The notes: generated from the letters alone by a model not told the origin. Counted from the stretch's first letter, positions 8,541 to 17,392 are shown. The stretch is 64,000 nucleotides of DNA from Fusobacterium massiliense (GCF_900095705.1 NZ_LT608327.1:682001-746000), one strand, 5' to 3'. Numbers and translations are program-made.

Positions 8541-9678
8541 TTATAACACCTATTTTCATCATTTCATCAGCTAAAATCACAAAAAACTTATCTAAATCTT
8601 CTTTTTCCATATCTGCCGTTAAACTAATTCTTAATCTAGCTGTATTTTTAGGAACTGTTGGTTCTTTTATAGAATAAGCTAAATATCCTTTTTCTTTCAA
8701 TTTTTCAGAAAGATTTATAGTTTTCAAATTATCCCCTATAATTACACTTATTATATGAGTATCAGAAACCGTTTTTATTTTTAATTCTTTCATTTTTTTT
8801 AGGGAATAACTAACTAATTCATCTAATTTCTGAATTCTATCAGAAAAATCTAACATTTTATTTAATATAAACAAATTCCAACTATGATTTACTGGTGGTA
8901 AAGCTGTTGAGTAAATAAACTTTCTATTTTTATTAATCATATATTTTTTATAAATCTCATCACAAATAATATAAGCTCCCATTGAAGCTCCTGCTTTACC
9001 TAAAGGTATCACTAGAAAATCTACTTCATTTACTAATTTTTCATTGTAAACTATTCCATAGCCTTTCACTCCATAAGAATGTGCTTCATCTACCATCAAT
9101 AAAAATTTATACTTTTCTTTTAATTTTACAATTTCTTTTATATTAGCACAATCCCCGTCCATACTGTAAATTGTTTCAGTCACTACCAATATATCTTCAT
9201 ATTCTTTTGTATATTTTTCTAGTAACTTTTCTAAAGCAAAGTTATCTAAATGATTGTATCTTAAAATTTTAGCTCCAGAGTTAACACAACCCTCATAAAT
9301 ACTAGCATGATTTAGTCTATCTGTTATAATTAAAGATTTTTTATCAAAAAAAGTTTCTATCAAAGAAGAGTTTGCATCAAAACCAGAATTAAAAACAAGG
9401 CATGATTTTTTATATATTTCTTCTACTCTTTTTTCCAAGTTCATAACAGTTTGATAAGAACCATCTATCAATCTTGATGATGATGACGATAGCTTATATT
9501 TAGTATAATCCGCTTCCTTATTAGAATAAAATTCTTTCAATAATTCTTTATTGTTAGCTAAACCTAAATAATCGTTTGATGAAAAATTAAAAAGATTCTT
9601 GTCATTAGTTTTTATAGTTCTAAATCTATTTTCAGATTTAAATTGTTCTAACTCTTTTAAAATTTCTTCCTTTAACAT
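8533..9678 (-). CDS. bioF: 8-amino-7-oxononanoate synthase BioF
   Basis: This 381-residue PLP enzyme (alpha-oxoamine synthase family) joins pimeloyl-ACP and alanine to form KAPA. It shows NFSSNDYLGLANN, the SSSSRLIDG segment, VDEAHSYG with the PLP-binding Asp and His, and a PLP lysine probably in IPLGKAGASMG. ATG 9678 is preferred because AAAGGA lies just upstream; a GTG at 9693 would overlap that site. It is the first gene of bioF-bioG-bioC-glgA. Later biotin genes (bioA, bioD, bioB) are not in the window. Confidence 0.93.
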   Translation of the reverse strand: MLKEEILKELEQFKSENRFRTIKTNDKNLFNFSSNDYLGLANNKELLKEFYSNKEADYTKYKLSSSSSRLIDGSYQTVMNLEKRVEEIYKKSCLVFNSGFDANSSLIETFFDKKSLIITDRLNHASIYEGCVNSGAKILRYNHLDNFALEKLLEKYTKEYEDILVVTETIYSMDGDCANIKEIVKLKEKYKFLLMVDEAHSYGVKGYGIVYNEKLVNEVDFLVIPLGKAGASMGAYIICDEIYKKYMINKNRKFIYSTALPPVNHSWNLFILNKMLDFSDRIQKLDELVSYSLKKMKELKIKTVSDTHIISVIIGDNLKTINLSEKLKEKGYLAYSIKEPTVPKNTARLRISLTADMEKEDLDKFFVILADEMMKIGVINE

Positions 9679-9732
9679 TTTAATTCCTTTCACAATAAGA
9701 ATAAAGTATTTAATATTAATTCTTATTAAATA

Positions 9733-9810
9733 AAGTCTCTTGATAGCCGTATGAGTTCTACAAGCTCAATGAACACAAGCTCTTCGGACTAATATAGACG
9801 TCAGAGACTA
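9733..9810. repeat. Palindromic intergenic repeat, copy 3 (inverted)
   Basis: A full-length copy reading AGTCTCTTGATAGCCG to GACGTCAGAGACT, opposite in orientation to copies 1 and 2. The AT-rich tail ending TATACTTTCCTA follows at about 9825-9840. It lies between bioF and the downstream end of gmhA. Confidence 0.9.
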
Positions 9811-9850
9811 ATTTTCTTTATTTATTTTTATACTTTCCTATATAAAAAAA

Positions 9851-9896
9851 ATTTTAAAATAGCGAACCTATATCAAATAATATTTCGGTTCGCTAC
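9851..9896 (-). terminator. Rho-independent terminator of gmhA
   Basis: On the minus strand a GTAGCGAACC/GGTTCGCTA stem is followed by TTTTAAAATTTTTTT, just after the gmhA stop. Confidence 0.8.
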
Positions 9897-9902
9897 ATTT
9901 TT

Positions 9903-10487
9903 TTATTCGTTTATATAATTTTCTGGAAACATTATTCTTTCAACACCTTCAATAATAATATGAAGTATCATCATGTGTATTTCTTGTACTCTATCAGATG
10001 TTTTTCCTGGGATTATAAATTCATAATCACACATTCCCTTTAATTTTCCACCATCTTTTCCAAGTAAAGATACAGTAGTTAATCCTTGTTGTTTAGCTTG
10101 TTCTACTGCTTTAATAACATTTCCTGAGTTTCCACTTGTAGATATTCCTATAAACATATCTCCTTCTTGTCCGTATGCTTCAACCCCTTTGGAAAAAATA
10201 TAATCAAAGCCATAATCATTTCCAACACAAGTGATGTGAGATGGGTCTGATATAGAGATAGCCGGCAAAGGTCTTCTTTCTTTTCTAAATCTTCCTGTAA
10301 ATTCTTCTATAAAATGCATTGCATCACAATTACTTCCACCATTTCCACAAATAAGAACTTTTTTCCCTTTTGAGAAAATATCTGCTAATTTTTCTGCAAC
10401 CCTTTCTGTCTCTTTTCTTTGTTCTTCTTCCTCTATAAATTTCTTTAATAACTCTAATTCTGTTTTGTATGAAGAAATTAAATTCAT
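9903..10487 (-). CDS. gmhA: Sedoheptulose-7-phosphate isomerase GmhA
   Basis: This 194-residue SIS-domain enzyme converts sedoheptulose 7-phosphate to D-glycero-manno-heptose 7-phosphate, the first step to the heptose of LPS inner core. It is very close to the E. coli type: LICGNGGSNCDAMHF, TGRF, CVGNDYGFD, GISTSGNSGNVIKA and DRVQEIHMMILH are all present. The start ATG 10487 follows AGGAGG. It stands alone here, with a LysR gene upstream and its own terminator. Its presence supports a Gram-negative envelope. Confidence 0.94.
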   Translation of the reverse strand: MNLISSYKTELELLKKFIEEEEQRKETERVAEKLADIFSKGKKVLICGNGGSNCDAMHFIEEFTGRFRKERRPLPAISISDPSHITCVGNDYGFDYIFSKGVEAYGQEGDMFIGISTSGNSGNVIKAVEQAKQQGLTTVSLLGKDGGKLKGMCDYEFIIPGKTSDRVQEIHMMILHIIIEGVERIMFPENYINE

Positions 10488-10530
10488 ATTTTACCTCCTC
10501 TATCCATACTTATACTTAAATCTTATATTC

Positions 10531-11415
10531 TTATCTATGAGATTCCATAACAATTTTATGTGATTTCACTAATTCTACAAATTTCTTTATTTGAGATAAA
10601 TCTTTTTTATCTTTAGTGTAAACTAATTCATATCCATCTTTTACTTCATCAATTTTACTAATTATTTTTAAATTTCCTTTTTTTATATCTTTATAAACAG
10701 CATAGTAAGGAAGAATTACATTCCCAATTCCTTCATATACCATTCCTTTAATTACTTCTAAATTTCCTGCTATATCAATTTTAGAAGTAAAAGAAATTCC
10801 ATATTTATCTTCAATAGTTTCTATAACTTTATTATTATTAGGCACAGCACTTCTAGTTATTAAAGGATCATTTTCTATATCTTCTACATTTGCATATTGT
10901 TTTGAACTCACTAAAACATAAGGGCCTTTTTCTATAAAGATAATCTCTAAATTTGTATCGTTTATATGTTCACTGTCAATTATAATAACATCTAATTCAC
11001 CTTCTTTTAAAAGTTTTAAAAGATGATTTTTATTTGAAATTATTATGCTATATTCTATTTCTTGATGGGTCATTGAAAATTCTTTCATTAAACTAGGTAA
11101 TAATGGTTCTGCAATTATTGAAGAAGCTCCTATAGAAATCTTAGCTTTATCAACTTCTATGACTCTTGAAATTTCTTTTTCAGCTCTTTTTACTTTTTCA
11201 AAAATCTCTTCTGCCATTTTATATAAATTTTCTCCGACATAAGTCAATTTTATTTTTTTTGAACTTCTATCAAATAATTTTACTTTTAATATATCTTCAA
11301 ACTTTTTTACTTGAATAGATACAGCTGATTGATTAATATATAGCTTTTCAGCTGCTTTTGTGAAACTTTTTGCTTTTGCAACCTCATAAAATATTTCTAA
11401 ATAATGTAAATCCAA
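10531..11415 (-). CDS. LysR-family transcriptional regulator
   Basis: This protein of about 294 residues has an N-terminal winged HTH (DLHYLEIFYEVAKAKSFTKA, then INQSAVSIQVKKFED) and a C-terminal periplasmic-binding-like effector domain. There is no ATG near the expected N-terminus. TTG at 11415 gives the standard LysR start and has GGAAG eight bases upstream; a TTG at 11430 is the alternative. It is divergent from the decarboxylase/arginase-like fusion gene at 11740, the usual arrangement for a LysR protein and its target, so regulation of that gene is a reasonable inference. gmhA follows 43 bp downstream. Confidence 0.87.
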   Translation of the reverse strand: MDLHYLEIFYEVAKAKSFTKAAEKLYINQSAVSIQVKKFEDILKVKLFDRSSKKIKLTYVGENLYKMAEEIFEKVKRAEKEISRVIEVDKAKISIGASSIIAEPLLPSLMKEFSMTHQEIEYSIIISNKNHLLKLLKEGELDVIIIDSEHINDTNLEIIFIEKGPYVLVSSKQYANVEDIENDPLITRSAVPNNNKVIETIEDKYGISFTSKIDIAGNLEVIKGMVYEGIGNVILPYYAVYKDIKKGNLKIISKIDEVKDGYELVYTKDKKDLSQIKKFVELVKSHKIVMESHR

Positions 11416-11527
11416 AATTATCACTTCCAAGTCTAAATATAGTATATTAATAATTTTAACATATTTTTTTTATAATTTCTATAAATTTTTAATATTAATT
11501 TTATATATAATTTTAAATAAATTTTTC

Positions 11528-11556
11528 TTGACTTTTATCCATCATAATTATAGAAT
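11528..11556 (+). promoter_or_regulatory. Promoter of the decarboxylase/arginase-like fusion gene
   Basis: TTGACT (11528-11533) and TAGAAT (11551-11556) are separated by exactly 17 bp. A small palindrome, AATACATAGTATT, overlaps the -10 box and start region (11555-11567) and could be part of a LysR operator. The rest of the 324-bp divergent gap holds repeat copy 4. Confidence 0.65.
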
Positions 11557-11605
11557 ACATAGTATTTTAATTTATAGGGAAAATATAAAATTAAATAGAA
11601 ATATT

Positions 11606-11681
11606 AGTCTCTGACGTCCGTATTAGTTCGAAGAGCCTATATTTATTGAGCTCGTAGAACTCATACAGCTGTCAAGAGACT
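11606..11681. repeat. Palindromic intergenic repeat, copy 4
   Basis: Full-length forward copy (AGTCTCTGACGTCCG to GTCAAGAGACT), with the tail TAGGGAAAATATAAAATTAA on its left at about 11575-11594. It lies between a promoter and the start of the gene it serves, so it would be transcribed into that mRNA's leader. Confidence 0.9.
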
Positions 11682-11739
11682 TTATTTAAAATAATACAAT
11701 AATTTATATACATTTTACAATATAAAAGGAGGTAGATAT

Positions 11740-14091
11740 ATGTCAAAATTAGATCAAAATAAAACACCTTTATTTACTGTTTTGAAAGATGAATATGTTG
11801 GAAGAAACATTTTGCCTTTTCATGTTCCAGGACACAAAAGAGGTAAAGGGGTTGATCAAGAATTTTATAACTTTATGGGAGATGGTCCATTTTCAATGGA
11901 TGTAACAATTTTTAAAATGGTAGATGGTTTACATCATCCAAAAAGTTGTATAAAAGAAGCTCAAGAATTAGTTGCAGATGCCTATGGAGTTAAACATAGT
12001 TTTTTTGCTGTCAATGGAACTTCTGGTGCAATCCAAGCTATGATTATGTCTGTTGTTAAAGCTGGAGAAAAAATCTTAGTTCCTAGAAATGTTCATAAAT
12101 CTGTTTCTGCCGGAATTATATTATCAGGTTCTGAACCAGTTTATATGAACCCTGAAATTGATGAAAATTTAGGAATTGCTTTAGGAGTTAAACCTCAAAC
12201 AGTAGAGAACATGCTAAAACAAGATCCTGATATAGCTGCTGTACTTATAATTAATCCGACTTATTATGGAGTTGCTACTGATATTAAAAAGATTGCTGAT
12301 ATAGTTCATAGCTATGACATACCTCTTATTGTAGATGAAGCTCATGGACCACATTTGCATTTCCATGAAGATTTACCTGTATCAGCCGTTGATGCTGGAG
12401 CTGATATCTGTACTCAAAGTACTCATAAAATACTTGGAGCTATGACTCAAATGTCTCTTATACATGTTAATTCAGATAGAGTTGATGTTGAAAAAGTAAA
12501 ACAAATTTTAAGCTTATTACACACAACTTCTCCTTCATATCCTTTAATGGCATCTCTTGATTGTGCAAGAAGACAAATTGCTACTCAAGGTAGAGAATTA
12601 CTTACAAAAACTATTGAACTAGCTAGATATTTTAGAAGAGAAGCTAATAGAATACCTGGAATATATTGTTTTGGAGAAGAACTTATTGGAAAGGACGGTT
12701 TCTTTGCTTTTGACCCAACAAAAATTACTATTTCTGCCAAAGAATTAGGACTAAAAGGTGGAGAATTAGAAACTTTACTTGTTGATGATTATAATATTCA
12801 AATGGAACTTTCTGATTACTATAACACTTTAGGACTTGTAACTATTGGAGATTCTGAAGAAAGCATTAATAGACTTCTTGATGCACTAAAAGATATTAGC
12901 AAAAGATATTTTGGTAAAGGAAAAACTTTAGAAAAGAATTTTATAAAATTACCAGAAACTCCTGAATTAGTACAAATGCCAAGAGAAGCATTTTATAGTG
13001 AAAAAAATAAAGTTTTATTCAAAGAAAGTGTGGGAAAAATCTCTGGTGAAATGATAATGGCTTATCCTCCTGGTATCCCAATAATTATTGCAGGGGAAAG
13101 AATCACTCAAGAAGTTATTGATCATATTGAAGAATTAAAAGAAGCAGACTTACATATTCAAGGAATGGAAGATCCTGAACTAAAATATATTAATGTTATT
13201 GAAGAAGAAGATGCTATTTATTTATATACAGAAAAAATGAAAAACATTTTAATTGGAGTTCAAACAAATCTTGGGGCCAATAAAACTGGTACTGAGTTTG
13301 GTCCTGATGAACTTCTTCAATCTTACCCAGATACTTTTGATGAAATGGAATTAATTTCAGTTGAAAGACAAAAAGAAGATTTTAATGATAAAAAATTAAA
13401 ATTCAAAAATACTATTTTAAATACTTGTGAAAAAATTGCTAAAAGAGTTAACGAAGCTGTTATCGATGGATATAGACCTATACTTATCGGAGGAGACCAC
13501 TCTATATCTTTAGGAAGTATTGCTGGTGTTTCTCTTGAAAAAGAAATTGGTGTATTATGGGTAAGTGCTCATGGAGATATGAATACTCCTGAAAGTACAT
13601 TAACTGGAAATATCCATGGAATGCCTCTTGCTTTAGTTCAAGGTCTAGGAGATAGAGAACTTATCAACTGTTTCTATGAAGGAGCTAAAATTGATAGTAG
13701 AAATATTGTTATTTTTGGTGCTAGAGAAGTTGAAATAGAAGAAAGAGAAATTATAGAAAAAACTGGAGTAAAAATTGTTTATTATGATGAAATTTTAAGA
13801 AAAGGAATAGATAATGTTTTAGATGAAATTAAAGATTATCTAAAAGTTGACAATCTTCATATCAGTATAGATATGAATGTTTTTGACCCTGAAATTGCTC
13901 CGGGTGTTAGTATGCCTGTTAGAAACGGTATGACTTACGACGAAATGTTTAAATCATTAAAGTTTGCATTTAAAAATTATTCTGTAACATCTGCTGATAT
14001 AACAGAATTTAACCCATTAAACGATATTAATGGAAAAACTGCTGAACTTGTTGATGAAATAGTTCAATATATGACTAACCCTGATTATTAA
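11740..14091 (+). CDS. Orn/Lys/Arg decarboxylase fused to an arginase/agmatinase-like domain
   Basis: This is a 783-residue fusion. Residues 1 to about 480 form a fold-I PLP decarboxylase of the Orn/Lys/Arg group: PFHVPGHKRG, AVNGTSGAIQAM, DEAHGPHLHF and the PLP lysine K230 in STHKILGAM, then MAYPPGIPIIIAGE. Residues about 500-783 form an arginase-family domain: IGGDHSISLG (H587), SAHGDMNTP (609-617), HISIDMNVFDPEIAPG and ITEFNP. Arginases have Asp where this protein has S609 and N713, so two Mn ligands, one of them bridging, are missing and hydrolysis is doubtful. A strong ribosome binding site (GGAGG) precedes ATG 11740. The fusion suggests polyamine formation from arginine or ornithine, with the second domain either a weak hydrolase or a regulatory part. 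A divergent LysR gene is the likely regulator. Confidence 0.9.
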   Translation: MSKLDQNKTPLFTVLKDEYVGRNILPFHVPGHKRGKGVDQEFYNFMGDGPFSMDVTIFKMVDGLHHPKSCIKEAQELVADAYGVKHSFFAVNGTSGAIQAMIMSVVKAGEKILVPRNVHKSVSAGIILSGSEPVYMNPEIDENLGIALGVKPQTVENMLKQDPDIAAVLIINPTYYGVATDIKKIADIVHSYDIPLIVDEAHGPHLHFHEDLPVSAVDAGADICTQSTHKILGAMTQMSLIHVNSDRVDVEKVKQILSLLHTTSPSYPLMASLDCARRQIATQGRELLTKTIELARYFRREANRIPGIYCFGEELIGKDGFFAFDPTKITISAKELGLKGGELETLLVDDYNIQMELSDYYNTLGLVTIGDSEESINRLLDALKDISKRYFGKGKTLEKNFIKLPETPELVQMPREAFYSEKNKVLFKESVGKISGEMIMAYPPGIPIIIAGERITQEVIDHIEELKEADLHIQGMEDPELKYINVIEEEDAIYLYTEKMKNILIGVQTNLGANKTGTEFGPDELLQSYPDTFDEMELISVERQKEDFNDKKLKFKNTILNTCEKIAKRVNEAVIDGYRPILIGGDHSISLGSIAGVSLEKEIGVLWVSAHGDMNTPESTLTGNIHGMPLALVQGLGDRELINCFYEGAKIDSRNIVIFGAREVEIEEREIIEKTGVKIVYYDEILRKGIDNVLDEIKDYLKVDNLHISIDMNVFDPEIAPGVSMPVRNGMTYDEMFKSLKFAFKNYSVTSADITEFNPLNDINGKTAELVDEIVQYMTNPDY

Positions 14092-14108
14092 AATTTATAA
14101 AATTATAA

Positions 14109-14184
14109 AGTCTCTTGACAGCCGTGTGAGTTCTATGAACTCAATAAATACATGTTCTTCAAACTAATACGGATGTCAGAGACT
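14109..14184. repeat. Palindromic intergenic repeat, copy 5 (inverted)
   Basis: AGTCTCTTGACAGCCGTGTG to GATGTCAGAGACT, between the end of the fusion gene and the end of the hsdR relic. It may double as a terminator for either. Confidence 0.9.
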
Positions 14185-14208
14185 ATTTTTTTGTTATTTA
14201 TTTTTAAA

Positions 14209-14722
14209 TTTTAAATATGAATTTTAGGCACATTAGAATTTATCTTATTTACAATATCAACAATTTTTTCTAAATCATTCCTATCTGTAAAAATATTATC
14301 AATTGATTTCCCTAAAATATCATTTGAAAGTTTAGGAATTTCACTTTTAGAATAAGCACCATATTTCACTATGTTTTCAATTATTAAATTAATTAATTCA
14401 ATTTGGTTAGAGTTAAATTTTTCCTTATTTAAAAATTCAGAAAATTCTTTATTAATAGCTTCTCTATCTAAACCAATAAGTGAACGAATAAAGATTCCAA
14501 AACCTTCATTTTCTCCATAAAGACTAGATATTTTTTTCAATTTCTGAATTATTTTCGTTCTTTAAAACTTCAAGATTAACTTCCTCATTACTATATAGAA
14601 ATTGTTTTAGTTCTTTTAAATCTTCATTATCTAGCTCTATATTGTTTCTTAATTTCTTTATAGAAAGCAGTTCCTTATTTTTATCTAAGTATTTTTGAAA
14701 TTTCGCTTTAGAGTTAATCAGA
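14209..14722 (-). pseudogene. hsdR 3' relic, frameshifted
   Basis: About 510 bp match the last 170 codons of the intact hsdR at 23173, at roughly 90 percent identity by eye. The last 109 codons remain open (starting MKKISSLYG), but upstream a run of seven A replaces the six A of intact hsdR at about 14530-14536, which shifts the frame. The match begins abruptly at about 14720 inside the end of a transporter gene. The divergence suggests a remnant of another type I restriction allele rather than a fresh copy. No function is expected. Confidence 0.85.
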
Positions 14723-15338
14723 AAGTTTTATTTTTTGGAATTACAAAATTTTCTATTGGATATTGAATAAAAAAAGAAAATAGAGATACCCAAGCAAATT
14801 GTAATACTCCTAGAGCTGTTGGGTTATTATTTTTTACGATTCTTTCAGTCAATATTATATGAAATGTAAAAAGAGAAGTACAAATTAGACAAAGGATATC
14901 TCCAATATGAAATTTTAAATTTTTATCTAATGTTAATAGTATAATTCCAATAAGTGAAATAATAAGAACAATAAAAATACTTTTCTTAGGTCTTTCTTTA
15001 TTAAGAAACCAAGAAAAAAAAGGGATAAGAATAACTGATAAACTTATTAAAAAGCTTGCATTGGTTGCAGTAGTATATTTTACTCCAATAGTCATTGTAA
15101 CAAAAATTAGAAACAATAATGCTCCCAAAAAAAGAGAATAAAAAAATACTTTTCTTTTTATTGGAAATATCTTTTTATATAAAAAGACTAATGAAACTAC
15201 GAATGCTATTAAAAATCTAAAACTTATTATATGAAATTCTTTTGTATAATTTAAACATATTTTAGTTAATACATAAGTCATTCCAAAAAAGATAGTGACA
15301 ACAAACATGTAAATATTATATTTATAATTTTCTTGCAT
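14718..15338 (-). CDS. EamA/DMT-family transporter, 3'-truncated
   Basis: This 206-residue protein is all hydrophobic segments: six or seven membrane helices, with the first EamA repeat (FFGMTYVLTKICLNY) and the YTTATNASFLISLSVILIP signature. Full DMT exporters of this type have ten helices and about 300 residues. The reading frame runs into the hsdR relic and stops there with an unrelated tail (VIPKNKTF), so the second half is missing and the transporter is probably inactive. ATG 15338 is chosen because AGAGGTG lies upstream. The substrate is unknown. Confidence 0.8.
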   Translation of the reverse strand: MQENYKYNIYMFVVTIFFGMTYVLTKICLNYTKEFHIISFRFLIAFVVSLVFLYKKIFPIKRKVFFYSLFLGALLFLIFVTMTIGVKYTTATNASFLISLSVILIPFFSWFLNKERPKKSIFIVLIISLIGIILLTLDKNLKFHIGDILCLICTSLFTFHIILTERIVKNNNPTALGVLQFAWVSLFSFFIQYPIENFVIPKNKTF

Positions 15339-15360
15339 TCTCACACCTCTTTAAAATTTT

Positions 15361-15825
15361 TTATATTTGACATACATCTATCCATTCAATGTAATTTGAA
15401 GCTTTTTCAAGTTCTTCTAAAGTAAGTTCAATAGCACTGTTTGGAGTTCCACAAGCTGGTAGCATAGTTTCAAATCTTTTCATTGATTCATCAAGATAAA
15501 CTTTAACATTATCCTTAATACCAAAAGGACAAACCCCACCAATAGGATGACCTATTAACTTTTCAACATCACTACCTGCTATCATTTTAGCCTTAGTTTT
15601 AAATTTAGCTTTAAACTTTTGATTATTAATTTTTGCATCTCCTGCAACAACTATAATAGTCGGAACATCATTTATTATAAACGATAAAGATTTAGCTATT
15701 CTAGCAGGTTCACATGAATTAACTTTGGCTGCTTCTTCAACTGTTGCCGTAGACTCTGTAAATTCTCTTATTTTGCTATCTAAACCATATTTTTCTAAAT
15801 GTTTTCTAACTGCTTCTATTGACAT
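15361..15825 (-). CDS. ybaK: YbaK/EbsC-family aminoacyl-tRNA deacylase
   Basis: This 154-residue protein belongs to the YbaK/ProX/INS family, which clears mischarged tRNA(Pro) in trans (typically Cys-tRNA(Pro)). It shows EFTESTATVEEAAKV, RIAKSLSFI with the substrate-contacting lysine, IGGVCPFGI and MLPACGTPNSAIELTLEELE. Length is normal. The start ATG 15825 has AGGAGG upstream. The ATPase gene at 15847 ends 21 bp before it, so both may be on one transcript. Confidence 0.9.
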   Translation of the reverse strand: MSIEAVRKHLEKYGLDSKIREFTESTATVEEAAKVNSCEPARIAKSLSFIINDVPTIIVVAGDAKINNQKFKAKFKTKAKMIAGSDVEKLIGHPIGGVCPFGIKDNVKVYLDESMKRFETMLPACGTPNSAIELTLEELEKASNYIEWIDVCQI

Positions 15826-15846
15826 TTTTATTCCTCCTAAGTCATA

Positions 15847-17163
15847 CTATAATATATTTTCATCAAGTAGAAAATCTACTAATCTTATGATTTTAATTCC
15901 ATCATGTACTCCTAGATAGCTTTCATCATTAGTGATTATTATTTTTTCAAAGTTATCTTGAATTTTATAGAATGGAGCTAACTCTCTTTCTCTTGTGCTA
16001 GAGCTAGCAATATTTTCAGTTACTTGTATGTAGATTTTTGTATTTGCATTTGTAGCAATGAAATCTATTTCATTATCTCCAATTTTACCTATTGCCACAT
16101 CATATCCACGACGTAATAATTCAAAATATACTATATTTTCAATAATATGTCCTATGTCTCTATTTCTAAATCCTAATAGATAATTTCTTAGTCCAATGTC
16201 TACTATATAATATTTTCCTAAAGTTTTTAAAAATTCTTTACCTTTGATGTCAAATCTTTTTATTTCATAAAAAACATATGCTTCAAGAAGAGTTGCCACA
16301 TAAGACTGTACCGTTTGAACAGCAGGTTTAGTTTCAATTAATTTTTCATTTAACAAAACATTAGAAATGGAATTAATAGAAGTATTATTTCCAATGTTAT
16401 CTGCTAAAAACATTATAATTTTTCTTAGTAGACTTGAATCAGTTACCTGTCTTCTATCTTTTTGTTTTTCACGCTCTAAGATATCTCTTATTACTACACT
16501 TGAATAAATTCCATCAAGAATAGTTAGAGCCTTATCTATTTCTAAAGGAAGTTCTGTAAGACTAGGCATACCACCAAAAGTGATATAAGCATCAAAAAGT
16601 TCTTTTATTTCATATACTTCACCATTTTCATTTTCAACTTTTCTACTTATCCCTCCAGTTAGACTTTTCTTTTCAATAATTTTATATCCATGAAAGTCAA
16701 TAAATTCAATAAAAGATAAAGGATAAACTTTAATCTCAATACTTCTTCCTGCTAAGTAAGTTGCATACTCACTTGATAGTAAAAAAGCATTAGAACCAGT
16801 TATATAGATATCACATTCAAAATCAACTCTAAATGAATTTATAGCATCTTGCCATTCTGGAATTTTTTGAATTTCATCAAAAAACAAACAAGCTTTTTTA
16901 TCTTTAGGTAAATTACTTTTAACATAATTATATAGATCTTCAACAGTCATTCTTTTGAACTCCATTGATTCAAAATTTATTTGTATAATTTGATTTTTTT
17001 CTATACCATTATCTAAAAGATGTTTTATCATTAATTTTATTAGACTTGATTTTCCACAACGGCGAATACCAGTGATAATTTTAATAAAATCAGTATCTTT
17101 GAATTCAATTAGTTTTTCTAAGTAGTGACTACGATTTTTTAATTCACTTTCTTTTTTTAACAT
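15847..17163 (-). CDS. AAA+ ATPase with DUF4143 C-terminal domain
   Basis: This 438-residue protein has Walker A in GIRRCGKSSLIKLM, Walker B in ACLFFDEIQKIPEW, sensor ITGSNAFLLSSEY, and a C-terminal DUF4143 part (YYIVDIGLRNYLLGFRNRD, then YFELLRRGYDVAIG). The C-terminal NEIDFIA is like a PD-(D/E)XK core. These ATPases are common, mobile and of unknown function in anaerobes. ATG 17163 has AGAGGTG upstream; a GTG at 17172 overlaps that site. Two AT-rich palindromes lie in its promoter region. Regulation by itself or by a neighbour is possible but not shown. Confidence 0.85.
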   Translation of the reverse strand: MLKKESELKNRSHYLEKLIEFKDTDFIKIITGIRRCGKSSLIKLMIKHLLDNGIEKNQIIQINFESMEFKRMTVEDLYNYVKSNLPKDKKACLFFDEIQKIPEWQDAINSFRVDFECDIYITGSNAFLLSSEYATYLAGRSIEIKVYPLSFIEFIDFHGYKIIEKKSLTGGISRKVENENGEVYEIKELFDAYITFGGMPSLTELPLEIDKALTILDGIYSSVVIRDILEREKQKDRRQVTDSSLLRKIIMFLADNIGNNTSINSISNVLLNEKLIETKPAVQTVQSYVATLLEAYVFYEIKRFDIKGKEFLKTLGKYYIVDIGLRNYLLGFRNRDIGHIIENIVYFELLRRGYDVAIGKIGDNEIDFIATNANTKIYIQVTENIASSSTRERELAPFYKIQDNFEKIIITNDESYLGVHDGIKIIRLVDFLLDENIL

Positions 17164-17212
17164 GAATTTCACCTCTATACAAAGTATAACATAAAATTCA
17201 ATATTTTAAAAG

Positions 17213-17272
17213 TTTTTAGTATTGATACTAAAAAAATAAAATTTTAAAAAGTTTTTAGTATTAATATTAAAT
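17213..17272. promoter_or_regulatory. Pair of TTTAGTAT-type palindromes upstream of the DUF4143 ATPase gene
   Basis: TTTTTAGTATTGATACTAAA (17213-17232) is a near-perfect palindrome. It is followed by a diverged copy, TTTTTAGTATTAATATTAAA (17252-17271), each preceded by ATTTTAAAA. They lie 50-110 bp upstream of the ATPase start and look like a repeated operator. Confidence 0.45.
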
Positions 17273-17324
17273 TTTTATAAAAAATGATATATTATTGATT
17301 ATATATTTCATTTACTTTAATTAA

Positions 17325-17386
17325 AAGAAGTTTATAATAGTTATCTTACACTTTATTTTTATTAATAACTAAATTATAAACTTCTT
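17325..17386 (-). terminator. Long hairpin after the YcjY-like hydrolase gene
   Basis: AAGAAGTTTATAATAGTTAT and its near-perfect complement flank a 20-bp loop just after the stop at 17393, and a T-rich stretch follows on the minus strand. It is probably a terminator, possibly bidirectional. Confidence 0.6.
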
Positions 17387-17392
17387 AATTTT

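Noticed and set aside
11606-11681. Repeat copy 4 as a metabolite riboswitch in the leader of the decarboxylase gene
   Set aside because: The same sequence occurs beside many unrelated genes, so it is not a gene-specific sensor.
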